Source: Volvariella volvacea V23 (Eukaryota > Basidiomycota > Agaricomycetes > Agaricales > Pluteaceae). Taken from it: a DNA stretch of 64,000 nt. Of the stretch, positions 11,755 to 24,279 are shown one piece after another. How positions within the stretch are numbered: the first letter of the stretch is position 1; each line of letters starts with the position of its first letter. The notes below the pieces were generated by a model. That model was not told where the DNA came from, ran no database searches, and saw only the letters and a program-made list of their open reading frames with translations. Position numbers and translations under genes: made by a program. The stretch spans positions 628,467 to 692,466 of the forward strand of contig KB722750.1 of the NCBI GenBank assembly GCA_000349905.1. Reading direction: 5' to 3'.

Positions 11755-13999
11755 TTGAGAGGAACCCACTTTAAACGCCCCAGCAACCACTGGCAATTAA
11801 AAGGACAGAAAAATGCATCCACGAAAACCCAGCTCGACAGCTTGAAGTCTTCTGCTGTCAACGATATATCGTCCCCAGCATCTCACTCTTTTGTCCTTGA
11901 TGTGTCCATCGCCATCTTCGTGTTGGCTGTACTTAAGTACTTCCACTCCAGGGCGAAGAACCGTACCCCCGTGCTACCCAGTCCGAGCGGCTATCCGATT
12001 ATTGGTCACTATCTCAGTGTGCCAAAAGAGGAGCCATGGGTAGTCTACAAAAAATGGGGGGATGAGTGTGGTACGTCATCACCTCTTTGCTGACTTTTAG
12101 GCGAGGGCTCATACCTCGATCCAGAGAGTGACGTACTACGACTTAATATGCTGGGGACAGAGACAATCGTGCTAAACTCCTTCAAAAGCGCGACAGAGTT
12201 ACTTGACAGGCGCTCTGCCATTTACTCTGATCGGTAAGTCGAGAGTTCTTCTCTTAATGCAATATGCCGCTATGATGATGAACTTGTAAGTGATAGCCCA
12301 TAGTAATGCGCTATTGCACTCACCAGTAACTAGGGTTGGAGGGGGCTTTACTTTGCCTCTCCAACGTTATGGCGCAGAATGGAGAAGTAAGGAATAATAT
12401 TGCTAAAATGAGTCCATACTGAAGAGTTTCCTAGATCACCGCAAGATGTTCAGGCAGCAAACGGTATCCTCAAACTATCAAGAACACGAAATGAACGCTG
12501 TTCGTGGCTTTATTGATCGTTTGGCATTGGCGCCTTCGAAATGGGGGTCATCTCTGAGACAGTGAGTGACATGCTCTGAGAGTTTATGGTCTTGGAGTTA
12601 AACCGCACCTCGGTAGTATGGCAGGAGAAACTATCTTCAGCACTTGCTATGGTATCGATATCGAGCCCGAAGGCGACCCCTGGGTCCAACTTGCAGAACG
12701 AAGCCTGGTATCCGCAGCACTGGGAGGTAACGTCGGAAGCTTCATGGTGGACTACCTCCCATTCCTGAACTACTTTCCCTCTTGGTTCCCTGGTGCTGAA
12801 CATCGGAAGATAGTGCAGGAAGACTCGAAGTATGTCAACAGTCTCCCGGTTGCACCTTTTGAGGTTTTGAGGCTGTTAAAGAGAAGATGGTGAGTGTCTG
12901 GTCCGACTATGACAGACTGCGAGACTAAGCTTTTTGGGTCTATACAGTCGAAGGGAGAGCTTAAACCATCCATAGCATCAACAGTGCTAGAGGAACTTCA
13001 TGGCGACCACTCCGAAGAAGCTGCAGGGAAAGAGCGAGTGCTCATGAATGTGTTGGGTACAATGTACGCGGGTAAGTCCCCTCATTTCTGAAGCTGATAG
13101 CATGCATCCTGACAACATTTATTTATCTAAATCAGCTGGCGCAGATACGGTATGTGCAAGCACGCACTCAGAGAGCTGAAGTCCTGTCATGTCAACCAGA
13201 CTGTCTCCTCTATCAGCAGTTTGATGTTAGCGATGGTCCAGAATCCAGAGATGTTGCGAAGGGGACAAACGGAAGTTGACAAAATTATAGGGTCCAACCG
13301 CCTCCCAGATTTCTCTGACAATGACTCAGACTCGCTTCCTTACGTCCAAGCCCTGCTACAAGAAACACTGAGATGGAAACCAGTTCTCCCCTTATGTAGG
13401 TATACTGTCAACCTGTTGTTCACTACGAAATTAACACCCCTTGCAGGCGTCCAACATGCCTCAATGGACTGATGATGTCTATGAGGGATATGTGATCCCC
13501 AAAGGTTCAGTGATAGTGCCCAACATATGGTAACTACGACTCACCGTCGTTCAACAATGCAAACACTTACTGTATATCGACAGGGCTATGATGAGAGATG
13601 AGAACACTTTTGGGCCAAACACAGAGATGTTCAATCCTGAAAGATTCCTTGACAAGAACGGCAAGCTCAATCCCGATGTTATGTTTCCATCAATGGCTTT
13701 CGGTTTCGGGCGACGACAATGCGCAGGAAAGGAAATCGCACTCTCTTCCATGTGGCTTACAATTGTTACGATCCTCGCCACCCTCGATATCACCAAGGCT
13801 AAAGACAAGGACGGGAATGTCATTGAGCCCTCAGGAAAATACTCCACGGGTTTGATGTGGTAAGTCCGATTATAGGACTAAAGGAGGTGGTACATTGGCT
13901 AATGCCAAATAACGCAGCTATCCGGAGTCCTTTGAATGCAACATCAGCTTCCGATCCAAGAAGGCGGAAGAGCTCGTCAAGGCATACCTCCATCATTAA
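11755..13999 (+). pseudogene. Cytochrome P450, multiply broken
   Basis: A P450 recognisable from end to end. It has a hydrophobic N-terminus and proline-rich hinge (LPSPSGYPIIG), a WRNHRKMF helix-C segment, the I-helix motif AGADT split by an intron near 13155, the K-helix ETLRWKP (ExxR) near 13370, and the haem motif FGFGRRQCAG at 13699-13728 with its cysteine intact. Most introns are good GT-AG pairs. The end at 13999 follows a phase-consistent last exon (YPESFECNISF). Lesions seen: no in-frame ATG upstream of the hinge; the acceptor before 12263 reads CAA instead of CAG; an extra 8 bases around 12861-12872 shift the frame before VKEKM; one extra base near 13465 shifts the frame before DDVYEGY. 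It resembles the secondary-metabolism P450s abundant in agarics. It is probably not a working enzyme. Confidence 0.8.
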
Positions 14000-14446
14000 T
14001 AGACATGTGCGTACTGATAGCTTATTTTAACGACGAAGTAGTCATCTAGGCGCTGTGCTAGGCCTGTTGGAGGCACAAGGTGAACTCATCAACTCAAATT
14101 GTACCATATTAGCATGCTTCGGTGTCATATGTACTTGTAAATATGTATTCTCATTATACTTGGTTTCGACGCAAGAATCAGTAGGAAAACAGTTAAATAA
14201 GTAATGGGCGTTATGGCATCACTACTACACTGACCTGATGCCCAACGTTCGTGATTTTGCACAGCGGGACTAGCAACTTGAACTGCCAAAGGTGAAATGA
14301 GTGAGATGGTAGATGTTATTAATGTCATTGTTGAGCACATGCGTGTTAATATACAATACTTCAATTTACCTAATCCATTGTAATCATATTCTCTAATAAT
14401 CGTCTGACCCGCTACTCTATACCGCCACCCTTTTCGTAAGTCGCAC
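14000..14446. other. Intergenic between two convergent P450 loci
   Basis: About 450 bases holding the 3' ends of the two converging P450 loci. No gene or clear terminator structure seen. Confidence 0.5.
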
Positions 14447-16479
14447 TCAGAGTTCTAATACCTCAGCAACTTTGTCGTGCCGCGGGATCATCTTGATTCT
14501 AAATGGAACAGGTGAGCGACCAGAAAGGCCATCGTACTCCTTCAAGTCGATGGGCTCTCCTGGGATGGTTTCCATCTTGAATGCCCAGAGGAGACGAGAG
14601 ATGACCAGGAAGATTTCGCGCTCAGCGACCCACATACCGGGGCAGATTCGTCGGCTGAGGGGGAGATGTAGTTTGTTTGATGGTAGTGTTATAAGGGGAG
14701 AAGAGGTGATACGTACCCGGCACCGAACATCCAGTGGTCACGCTCATTTGCGTCAGGGAGGTTGGCAGATTCGGAGGAGAGGTATGGATCACGGATGTAT
14801 CGCTCGGGCTATTTTAAGATTGACACCCATGTTAGCTTCCGAGATTAATGGCAGGGGATGATAATTACTCACGTCAAAGACCTCAGGATTCTCGTGTCTG
14901 CGGGCGTCATAGTGCATTGTGTACTGTAAGGAAAATATGAGTTCATACTAGTGCATCCAAAGCAGAGTGGGACGTACGGTGTTCAAAACGAGAACAGTGT
15001 TCTTAGGAATGAATTTACCGTCGTAGACAAAGTCTTGAGTGTTAGTGTGCGGTGTACCGAGCCAGAATGGATTGTGGCATCGTTCGACTTCCTGGAAGTA
15101 GTGAAGGAATCCAATGAGCAATGCCGTTGAATAGTGATCGAGCTGAGTTGAGATACCATACCTTGATGATCGCATGAATGAAAGGAAGGTTCTTCTCGTC
15201 TTCGACTGTTGGCAGCCTGTTACGGCCGACCACGCGGTCCAGTTCTTCGTGTGCTTTGGCTTGAATGTGTGGGTAAGATGGAATCAGTGCCGAGAACCAT
15301 TGCATGATCGAAGCAGTCTATCAATGGGTTAGGGTTTGATGCATTTCAGATGTTCGGATGCTCACTGTTTCAACACCACCAATCATGAATGCCGAGCACA
15401 AGATCGACATGTCAAGGTGATCCATATCCTCTTCTTCCTTGGTCTCGATCATGTTCTTGACCAAGCAATCAGGGACCTCTTCTCCTCGCTTCATTCTAGC
15501 TTCAATATCGAGAATCATGCCACCGTAGGTTTTAACCAGGTCATCGTGCAACTTCTGTGCCCGCTTGACCATGTAGTTTCCTGGAATCTTTTGGAGTAGG
15601 GGCACGAAGTCGGTCAAGTTTGATACTGGACCAGTGCAGTCCTGTGTAGTCTCTATCAGTGCCTAGCCCATTTAATGGGAAAATCGACGACCTACATGAA
15701 TTCTCTAGACATTCTCAAAGCCTCGGCAACCATTGGGTGCTTGATGTCGTCCGTTCTCGTTCCAAAAGTGACAGTAAGCATGTTGTTCAATGAACATCGT
15801 CCAGCGTGTGGTTGGGGGTTGATGGGAATCTGTCCCGCTTTCCCGAATTTGTACAAGTCACGAATCAACACAGTTGCTTCGTAGTCCAGTACGTTTGTGT
15901 ATCCGTCAACTGCTCGCGAGTTCAGAGAGCCAAAGGCAATGCGACGGTGCTTCCTCCTGTGTGTCGAGATGTGGTCAGGATAATTCTTGGGTAAACTCAG
16001 ATTGCTTACCATCGGTCGTTGTAGGGAGTAGCAGTGATACCTCTACCAGCGAAGATGATTTGTGACTTCAAGAACATCTCCTTTCTCGAGGAGAATACGC
16101 TCCATTGGTCACGAACAAATCCTTAGCAATGACCGGGTCTGAAATGATGACAAAGAGTTGATTCCCAAGGTAGAAGGAATACAGCGATCCAAACTTCTTT
16201 GCCCAGTAGTCGAGAGTGAGCTCAGGATAGTGCGTAAGGAACGGGAAGGATCCTAAGGTATTTATGAGCCTGGGTGCAAGAGTTGTTGGTGCAAGACTTA
16301 CCAACGATGGGCAGACCAATAGGGCCGTCTGGAACTGGGTGGCCCTCTGCGTCGTATCGACGACCATTGAGAGAGTTGTAGACCAAGAAGATCGCAGCTG
16401 AAACCAGTCCAGCGAGGATGATCATGTTTGGGCTGAGAGAACCGGAAAAAGCCAAAGTTTGAGCGACAGAAGAAGACAT
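14447..16479 (-). CDS. Cytochrome P450 monooxygenase, with two apparent single-base lesions
   Basis: Nine exons on the minus strand, with an expected product of about 526 aa: 16479-16302, 16252-16010, 15956-15695, 15641-15366, 15317-15162, 15091-14978, 14923-14873, 14808-14717, 14654-14447. It starts MSSSVAQTL with a membrane anchor (MIILAGLVSAAIFLVY). It then shows GLPIVGSFPFLTHYPELTL, WRKHRRIAF (helix C), the I-helix GGVET, the K-helix EVER (ExxR), an ERY motif, and the haem motif FGAGRRICPG spanning the last intron. It is therefore an ER-bound monooxygenase; the substrate is unknown and the family is uncertain. Two flaws: one base is missing around 16090-16097, before SSRKEMFLKS, and the exon 3 donor at 15694 reads ATG|TAGG where ATG|GTAGG is expected. 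Everything else is intact, so these may be sequencing errors or the first steps of decay. Confidence 0.75.
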
Positions 16480-18072
16480 TTTTGAGTATAGGCGAAGAGA
16501 ATAGGTAGAAATGTAGATAGGAATTGCTGTAGGACGAGAGAGATGAGGCGATGGTGGAGGATGAGGAGCATAATGCAAGTCTTTTTAAAGCGCTGGTGCT
16601 CTTCCCAATGGCGACATGTCGGAACAATGGTGGATGGAAACCACGCAAACACCACATTTGGGTGCCTGTGCAATTAGATCTGCACTCCATCCACCTACCA
16701 CTCCTCGAGCATTAACGAAGGTCGTTTACGCCAGTACGCTCTAGTTGACCTTGTTTGTTCAAGTTAAGAATGATGCGATAGACATGGAAGCTAAAAATGG
16801 CTTACGACAGAGCGTGTGTACAATAATTGGATTCCACCAGCTTATTGGTTAGGCCCAAACGTAGGATGACTGACAGGTCCTACGGATTAGAAGTTGCAGC
16901 TATCCCTCGCATAATATGATGAATCATGATCTCTGCTGCCCACGTAAAATAATAACGTGATTGCACGCATGCCACCTGAGCAATTCTCCATTTTGCTCTC
17001 GCTTGCAATCAAGTGGCTGTCCGAATAAAGCGTTTGCCTGAGAATCTCGCCTCACGCCTATTCGCTTTTCGGACGCGCTCATAGCGAGCACATGTCCTTC
17101 TTGACCAATTGCTGGGTGGCTAGGGCTTTTTAGCACTGAAGGATCCCCCTATCCACCTAGCAGTCTTCGAAACGTCACAATCAATCCCACATAGATCGGA
17201 ATTAAAATGTCGACTTCTTACTCATAAATCATATCTTGCGAAGTAAGAAGTACATGGTTGGCATAATGGAGATGCAAGTACGGCTAATCTTAGTAAACTG
17301 CATTAGAAATGAATTCTACAGCCAGGGATATCTTATATTACTCACATCAAGCTTTATGAACTTCTTACGGAGCCCTGGCCTCACCCTGTGGCTGGCCAAT
17401 CCTAGCCATCATAAAGAAGGCCAACTGATACGAAACCATGCGAGTCACCGACCGAAGCACAACGAAGTGCTTACAAGATGGAAAGGTGGGGCCAGGTCTG
17501 GAGCGCAGAATGTCAATGTCAACTCCCGCTGTCCGGCGCGCACGCAAGATGAGCACTGCATTTACATGACTGCTTAGCCGGAAGACATCTCTAGGCACTG
17601 TGAATATGTTGACTTGGTGATATAACATGAAAGCACGCAGGATATAAAGGGTGGGGATGAGAACATTCCTGAACGAGATCACGATTAACGCTCTACAATC
17701 AACTGGGTCCGTGGAAGTGTGGCGCGGGTCGAACCGGCATCTACTCTGTGTATTTGTACTTGTTTTCTAAATGGCGGGTAGAGGGCAATATAGGGCGGAG
17801 TAGTGATATGAACCCATGAAGTTGCAAATTGGTGCGGCTCAAGTGATTGCTCATAGGTGATGCGTCAACACGTTATTCTGTCTTTGGTGAGAGAGGTTAT
17901 GTAGGCGAACGCAGTCTACTTGAGTGCTCGCACGTGTTAGATTGAAACAACGATAACGATAATCATTTGATTTCTTCGGTATAAGTTACATTCTCATTTG
18001 ATCAATTTACTTATAAATATTTCGCAATGACATTTTGAGCACAGCTTCGTCCTTATGCATCGGCCTTGACAC
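16480..18072. other. Intergenic, no recognised gene
   Basis: About 1.6 kb containing the promoter of the P450 (towards 14447) and the 3' flank of the S41 peptidase gene. The short open frames show no protein-like pattern or paired splice signals. No tRNA was recognised. Confidence 0.4.
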
Positions 18073-18118
18073 TTATAGCTCAGTCGAACAGTTGCTCAGC
18101 CCTGCATGCACAAGCACT

Positions 18119-21038
18119 TCAACCTCCTGTTCTGCAATATAGGAATGAAAGGATACGCACGCGAAGTTCCACAGATTCAAGGGATTATTGTAAGTATCCT
18201 CAGTGTACGAGAATCGTACTATATCAAATCAAGTTCAGCATAATTCTCAGTGAGAAAAACACAAATGCCGTCGACTTACTCTGGGCCGGCTCTGACTTGT
18301 AAGCTACAGTATTTGGCGTTAGCGTAAAACCTCGACATTAGATTCATGTACTCACCAATGGGCACATCCTCATCGAGCCAACTCCAGGCTAATGAACAAT
18401 TGGCACCACAAGCAATGAGGAAAGAGCCGAAACAAAATAGGTGAGTTGCTTACCAGTTCGCCAGTTATGACTGCAGTAATATGTATATTAATAGATGAAG
18501 GAGAAAAAGAACTAAAATGCCTACCGGAAATTGCCAGAAACAAGCCTAATCGCGAACAGAATACAGTTAGTTGTCCGAGCATTTTGGGCCCTTGAATACT
18601 TACAGATCAGGTGGCGTCAATGGGTCCTATAATCAACAATAAGAAATTGGCGCAAAATATATTAAGGAACACGATACGTACATCTGCAAGGCCAGCGCTC
18701 TTGATCTCAGTGGCCAGGTCGGACCACTCCAAGACTTGATTTCCGGCCATCCCTAGCACAAAGTCAGTTCATAGTCGGGAGCATTGAGTATGGTTACTTA
18801 CCCTTGAACTCAATTGGCATATCAGGGTTTCCGCCGAATACTGCGATCTTGACGCCGTGTCTTTCGTGCATCAATGTGCTAAACATGGCGCAGGTCGAAG
18901 CGCAGTTGCCATTGCTAACTATATAAAAGAGATTTTGGTATTAGCTGGAATTTATGAGAAGGATGTAGTGGTAATTTACCAATTGCAATTTTGCTACTCG
19001 ATCGTATATAATTAACACATATTGAAGTACTGCATAGAGAACAAGTACGTACCTCATATCATATGGAGGTTGCTCCGGAATCGGCACTTGGAATGATGAG
19101 CCGCACGTATCCTTATTGGATTGGCACATAGCCTCAGTATGTGTACAGGATGGAAAATTTTAGAAATATGTACATGGAGTCTTTGAGATGTAGGATCACT
19201 TCTCCCATTAATAGTGAACGGCAAATCTGGGTCGATATAATTGAAGTCAAATGGAAGCTGCGTGTCGTTCAAGTCGGCAACTGTATGTTCACTCGATGTC
19301 AGGGTTCTGCTCTCAAAAGCACAGGAGGAAGCGTAGATTGGGCGCATTTACTCACAGCCTGTTGACGAATAAAATAGGCTAATCGCTGAGTTCTGAGTAT
19401 CAGCCGCAACAATCTTCTTGGCCAAAGGGTTTGCCCTTATAGTTGAGACGAAACCTCTGTTAGTGTGCATTAGCGCATATAAGCACCTAAATAATACGCT
19501 CAATGACATTTAGACTTACGGGTATCCAAATTGAGACCCAGTAAGGAATTGATGCAAGAATTCTCCAAGGCATACAAAGCCGCCGCCATTGTTGGTGAGG
19601 TCAATGAGAATTTGCGTTACGCCCAGAATGTTGAAGGTGTTGATAGATGCTAAAACCTGGACTTGAAACTGGAAGAAGTCTCCGCCGAACGAACCAATAA
19701 ATAGCTGTTGGGGTGCATAAACAATATGAGTGCGTCAGCGCACTCATCATTATAAAGTGGCGGAATAATGGTGTAGACTAACCACCCCAGTCTTTCCGTC
19801 TGGAAGGACGTATGACTTGATGACACCATTGTCTCCACTGAGTAGCGGAAGGTTAGGGACAAACTGACTTGGCAAAATGACTGCGTTGTCGGATGATTTG
19901 TCGATGATTTCTGCCTTCGGTTGCACTGGAAGTGGAGCAAAAGAGAGATTCCTTACGTCCCGGCCATTTGTTCCCTCATTAGCCACACAGTTGTTCTGCC
20001 AGCTTTAGTCAGGTGGTCAATAACTAGTGTATTGGTTACGAGAAGTAATAAGCACTCACTAAACCTCTGAATTCCCGAAGCCTGAGCCTAAAAACATAGC
20101 GACGTAAGGGACATCCACAACCTCGGGCGTAGTGGCGCCAACCAACAGAAGTTCCATCTCCAGTGAGTCCTGTGCAATGCCAGTTGGGTTGGCCAAGTCG
20201 CCCAATCTTTGCCAGTAAAGCTGTCCAGAGATCCCATAGCTCGAGAAGACAGAGTTTACCCGGACGTTGTGGTCCAGGTAGTTTCCGGAAACGGTGCGAG
20301 CAATGAAGTCGACGTAGTCCCATGGATCTTGGTCTTCGATGGAGATGACTTTTGCCCCGGCCAGGCGCTGCCAATCGAACCCGATGGAGTTCAAGTAGTC
20401 TGGAAAGTCAAAGCCGACGAACGGGATGAGTTCAACAAGATCAGGGACAACGAAGATTGACACAACGCCGTCTTTCTCAAGAGGGACTATGGGAGCCGGA
20501 AGGACACTTGACCAGACGGTGTAGCAGTTCGGGAACCAACCTGAAAGGGGATACATTGAACAGTGGGCAGTATGGCATCATTTCCGGGACTTACGAGTGT
20601 GGCCATCGTTCAACTGAGTGGTGAAGTCGTATACATCTTTGTTGAAATCGTAGTCAGTCTGCCAACCACTGTTAGCACTATCCAAGATTACACCTCGTAT
20701 AATAATTGAGTGCTCACCGCATAGGTGGTCTGATTGATCCTTTGAATCTCGGCCCTAATGTCGATGGTCGATTCTTGGAATGGAGGGGGTGAGTCCAAGT
20801 AGTAGTTCTCGAACGTGAAGAAGTCAAACACCCTTGCGATGTTTGTCAACACATTCTGGCGGAGCTCCTCCTGGAATGGGAACGATTTGACGCATGCTAG
20901 AGCCTCCGCTGGGGACACGAAGGTCCTGGTACTGATGTCGGTGCATGGGTCATCGCTTCGAGGAGAAGGTGCAGCAGCAACCTGAGTTATAGCCGCGTAT
21001 ACCAAGGTGGTGAGTAGAGGCGATAGAGTACGACGCAT
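18119..21038 (-). CDS. Secreted S41-family (tail-specific) peptidase
   Basis: Many-exon gene (about 15 exons). It starts MRRTLSPLLTTLVYAAITQV, a good signal peptide, followed by a cysteine-bearing N-terminal region (DPCTDIS, ALACVKSFPF). Next come an LNDGHTRWFPNCY segment and a long central exon (20556-20059 in essence). The S41 core has ILIDLTNNGGGFVCLGE (about 19620-19560). A later exon has VSNGNCASTCAMFSTLM (about 18920-18880), which should hold the catalytic serine, and AVFGGNPDMP. The C-terminus reads WLDEDVPI, then RFSYTEDTYNNPLNLWNFA. One 17-nt exon near 19000-18980 (encoding SSKIAI) is needed to keep frame. The exact stop is uncertain: splicing the last intron gives a stop at 18119, while reading through gives 18073. 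Predicted role: extracellular serine protease. Related S41 proteins occur both alone and beside ribosomal-peptide pathways in fungi. Confidence 0.75.
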
Positions 21039-22931
21039 TGAACTGAGAGTGATGCAGTATGATCAACGAAAGGATGTCCTGCTGCAATTTTCCATCTTAC
21101 ATCCTTTTATATCGGATTGAAGTGGATTCTGTAGCGTGTACTTTCAGTAGGCAGAGCGCCGAGGCGGCAAGGCAAGGAGGTCATTACCACCGCCTTACGG
21201 TAGAGTAACGACAGATGAAGCCACGGCAGAGTAGCAGTAGCGCCTGGGAGGCATGTTCAGACCATAATCTCTCGTAAGGGAGGAGCGGCATGAATAGAAA
21301 CTGGCCTGGAATTACCAAACGGATGAGCAGCACAACGTATAGCAATGATGTCGGGGATTTCTCGTACCAACTTGAAGTTGTACAGTTTTGATGTTACGAG
21401 CAACGTGCATGTCGGCATATCCCGGCTCTCGCTCCATGTGGTAACAGATCGTCGGGCCGACATTTTGATCCCAAACGAGGATGTTGTTGAACCCAGCTCA
21501 GGTTGCAATCGTCGTTGCGCCGTAATAATTGAGGTACTGCAAATGCCAAACTAGTATAGTACCCAAAGTTATAATCTCCTTATGCATTGCGCTTACTTCA
21601 TAACGGATATTGGCATATGCATGATTCACCGACGGAAGGCAGGACAATACTTACTGGATCAATCATGCAATGACCGCTGTCCCCGTTATTTTTAGGCGCA
21701 TCAATGTATCGACAAGTTTCCGTGCGCTATAGCGGTGCTCTGCTCACACCTCTTGCACTATGTGATCATCTAATCGACTGTGAGGATCGCGAGATAGATA
21801 TACCACCAAACACCTGACACGGCCACCGCGACAGAGCTACCGCTCTTTGCCCCAGTACTAATATTAATAGCTCTTTCTGTCAAACATGGTACGCGTCATC
21901 TACACGTAGGGCTCCCGAAGTAACCCTGACATGGCTCGGCATGTGCTTGCAGTCAATATCCCATCGGGGCCCGTACCCATTTCCCGCTGAACGATTTCCC
22001 GACTTACTCTACCATGTAAAGAATGGCGATGAGCATCTTTTCATTATACCGATGGAGTCAGGGGTGATGTAGATATCACATGGAGGAATACTCACGCAAA
22101 TATTTACAGATTCGAACGGATATTGCATCCATCCATGATGCCAGGGAAAGAGACTATGTATGGGATTTCGAGTTCGGCATCGCTCTCCGTATAGGAATCA
22201 TGATACAAACCCAGACAACTCGCATCGAAATCATCAAGTTCAGACCCGAAATGCCCGCTTATTGGGAGGTTCTAAGAACTTTAATAATAGAAATAATTTT
22301 TTGGATGCATTGATGTCGTCTAGTGCTAGGATTACTAGTGGCGCTCATCACTAACATATCGACTCGGACCTGTGAACCTCGAGGAGACACACACAGTGTA
22401 TCGGCGTGCTCGGGCGCTCCAACTTTTACAAAAGATAATGATAGAAAGGATAATTTGTTTCCGCGTCAAGGACGACGCCTTGTGTACTGGTACGTCCATT
22501 GTCTCGTACATATCGTTCCGGCTTGTCTCTCGACACCCTCCATTCGACAATAGGAACGAATGGAAGGAACGACTCACACCGTGCCAACAATCAGTTGTTC
22601 TCGACAAGCCTTTATTCCAAAGCTTGCACAACAAACTACCAAATTCGATTTCCGCCCTAGCAAACTAGATCTTTACAATTGGTTAGAGATCCTTCTCAAG
22701 CACTAGCATGTCCCCAGCCATCGTCCGAACTTAAGTTGCCCCTCCGGAACAATGGTAAGTGGGACAGTTACGCATGAGTCAGAAGAGCTACAGAATGAAT
22801 GCTGGACCCTAAACATCCTTCATGAATACTGGGGATGCCAGTGGCCGGAGAGTGCTCGGTGACCATATCCCATAAGCAACTCGCTTCACCCTCAAAGAAT
22901 TTTTGCAGCCACAATGAAGCTATCGAAGGTT
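21039..22931. other. Intergenic, no recognised gene
   Basis: About 1.9 kb upstream of the S41 peptidase. A minus-strand frame at 21508-21257 (including YNFKLVREIPDIIAIR) is open but I do not recognise it and found no partner exons. Nothing else is supportable. Confidence 0.4.
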
Positions 22932-23524
22932 CTAATATAACCCATAAGCACAAATCGTATCATATTTATCGACCAACGGCGTACCGATAGCGCAGAATTT
23001 AGTATTACGTCTCAGACAAATCCCGGACAATTGGCAGAGACTCGGGTTTGGAGCTCCTGAGGGAACGATTGCATACAGCTCACCACCAAAAACTCTCTCT
23101 TCCACCATAAGGCCTGTCTCGCTGCAGTTGCCCACGTCGCGTATTTGGAGCTTGGCTTTAGGGTCCACATAAATTCGGTGCTGATGTACCCTGTTGAGAT
23201 GGAGCCTGTACACATGCGCGATCTCAGGTAAGATGGCACATGCGATCGCAAGCCTTAAAAGACTTTGAGAAGAGTCGGCGAAGAACGCGATAACGAGACT
23301 AGCGTCGAGGCGGATGATTGTATCATTGAAAGACGGCACTCGCTTTACCTGTCCGGGCTCGACAGAAGGGTCGATACGAATGGTGAGAGGGATCTTGATC
23401 CAATCGTCAAAACGCTGAAGAGCTACTTTGTCCTCCTCGAACTCTTCTCCTTCGCTTGCTGGTGGATCGGTTGGGGGCCTACTGATGCAGATGGACTTTT
23501 GAATGAAGTCGTTGGACGGCGGTT
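22932..23524 (-). CDS. Unrecognised open frame, possible exon or remnant
   Basis: An open minus-strand frame of about 197 codons runs from just after a stop near 23527 to the stop at 22932. It contains an acidic stretch (SEGEEFEEDK) and LLRLAIACAILPEIAHVYRL, and ends VDKYDTICAYGLY. It has no early ATG, so if real it is a downstream exon. A separate open segment at 23885-23700 on the same strand has a hydrophobic stretch (TVIDIVFIFVATRFIKLAL) and may belong to the same locus. The plus strand is also partly open here, which weakens the case. No function can be assigned. Confidence 0.2.
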
Positions 23525-24279
23525 AAGGTTGATTGCCAAGGAGTATAGTCAAAATGAAGTTGAGACATTGTGCAAGGGAGAGTAGTTGAGAGGGGTTCGG
23601 TCGATATTTGACTGAATATATACGTTCCACGAGGGCGGTGCGTCTATGGTATAGGGGAATGAGACAGCCCACTTTCTCGGGATCTAATTGACGTCATGTT
23701 CAATAATTGCCTTTCCAGAGTTGTTCGTTAGGGTTCGGTTCCGGAGGATAACGCCCTGGTAGTTGATATATTAAGGCGAGCTTGATGAAGCGTGTGGCTA
23801 CAAAAATGAACACGATATCGATAACTGTGAGGGGATATGGCACAGCAGGAATAGGGAGATCGCGTAGCCGCTTCAAATCCCGCAACCCCAGATGTGCGTC
23901 GTCTAAAGTTCCGTGAATGACAAAATACTAATTTACCAATGGTTGTGGGAAGTTCAAGTTGGGCTAGTAAGGGAAGTTAGCATGTACGACCTCGCAATAG
24001 GGAACCCGTACTGATTCTTCATGGATCATTTTTGAAGCAAGGGGTAAGAACGCAAGACTCGTCGAACGAGCGTTGTCAGAATATAGTCTCGTAGGTTGGT
24101 ATTATCTACTCTTTGGTGTCTAAACTACAGTTAAAAGATTTACATTGAAATTAGGTGGTTGGTCAAGTGTAAGGAAACTTTAGTAATGACAAGGTATCGT
24201 AAAAATGAGATATACTGTTAGAAGGGCTTTCAAAATAGCAAATACCAAGGAATCATTCAGCAATATTATGTTCCGAGCT
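23525..24279. other. Intergenic, 3' side of the F-box gene
   Basis: About 750 bases with the hydrophobic minus-strand segment mentioned for 22932-23524 and otherwise AT-rich, stop-dense sequence. No feature could be supported. Confidence 0.4.

Noticed and set aside
17695..17760. Possible tRNA from a GGGTCGAAC-like T-loop sequence
   Set aside because: No matching acceptor stem, D-arm or anticodon stem could be folded around it.
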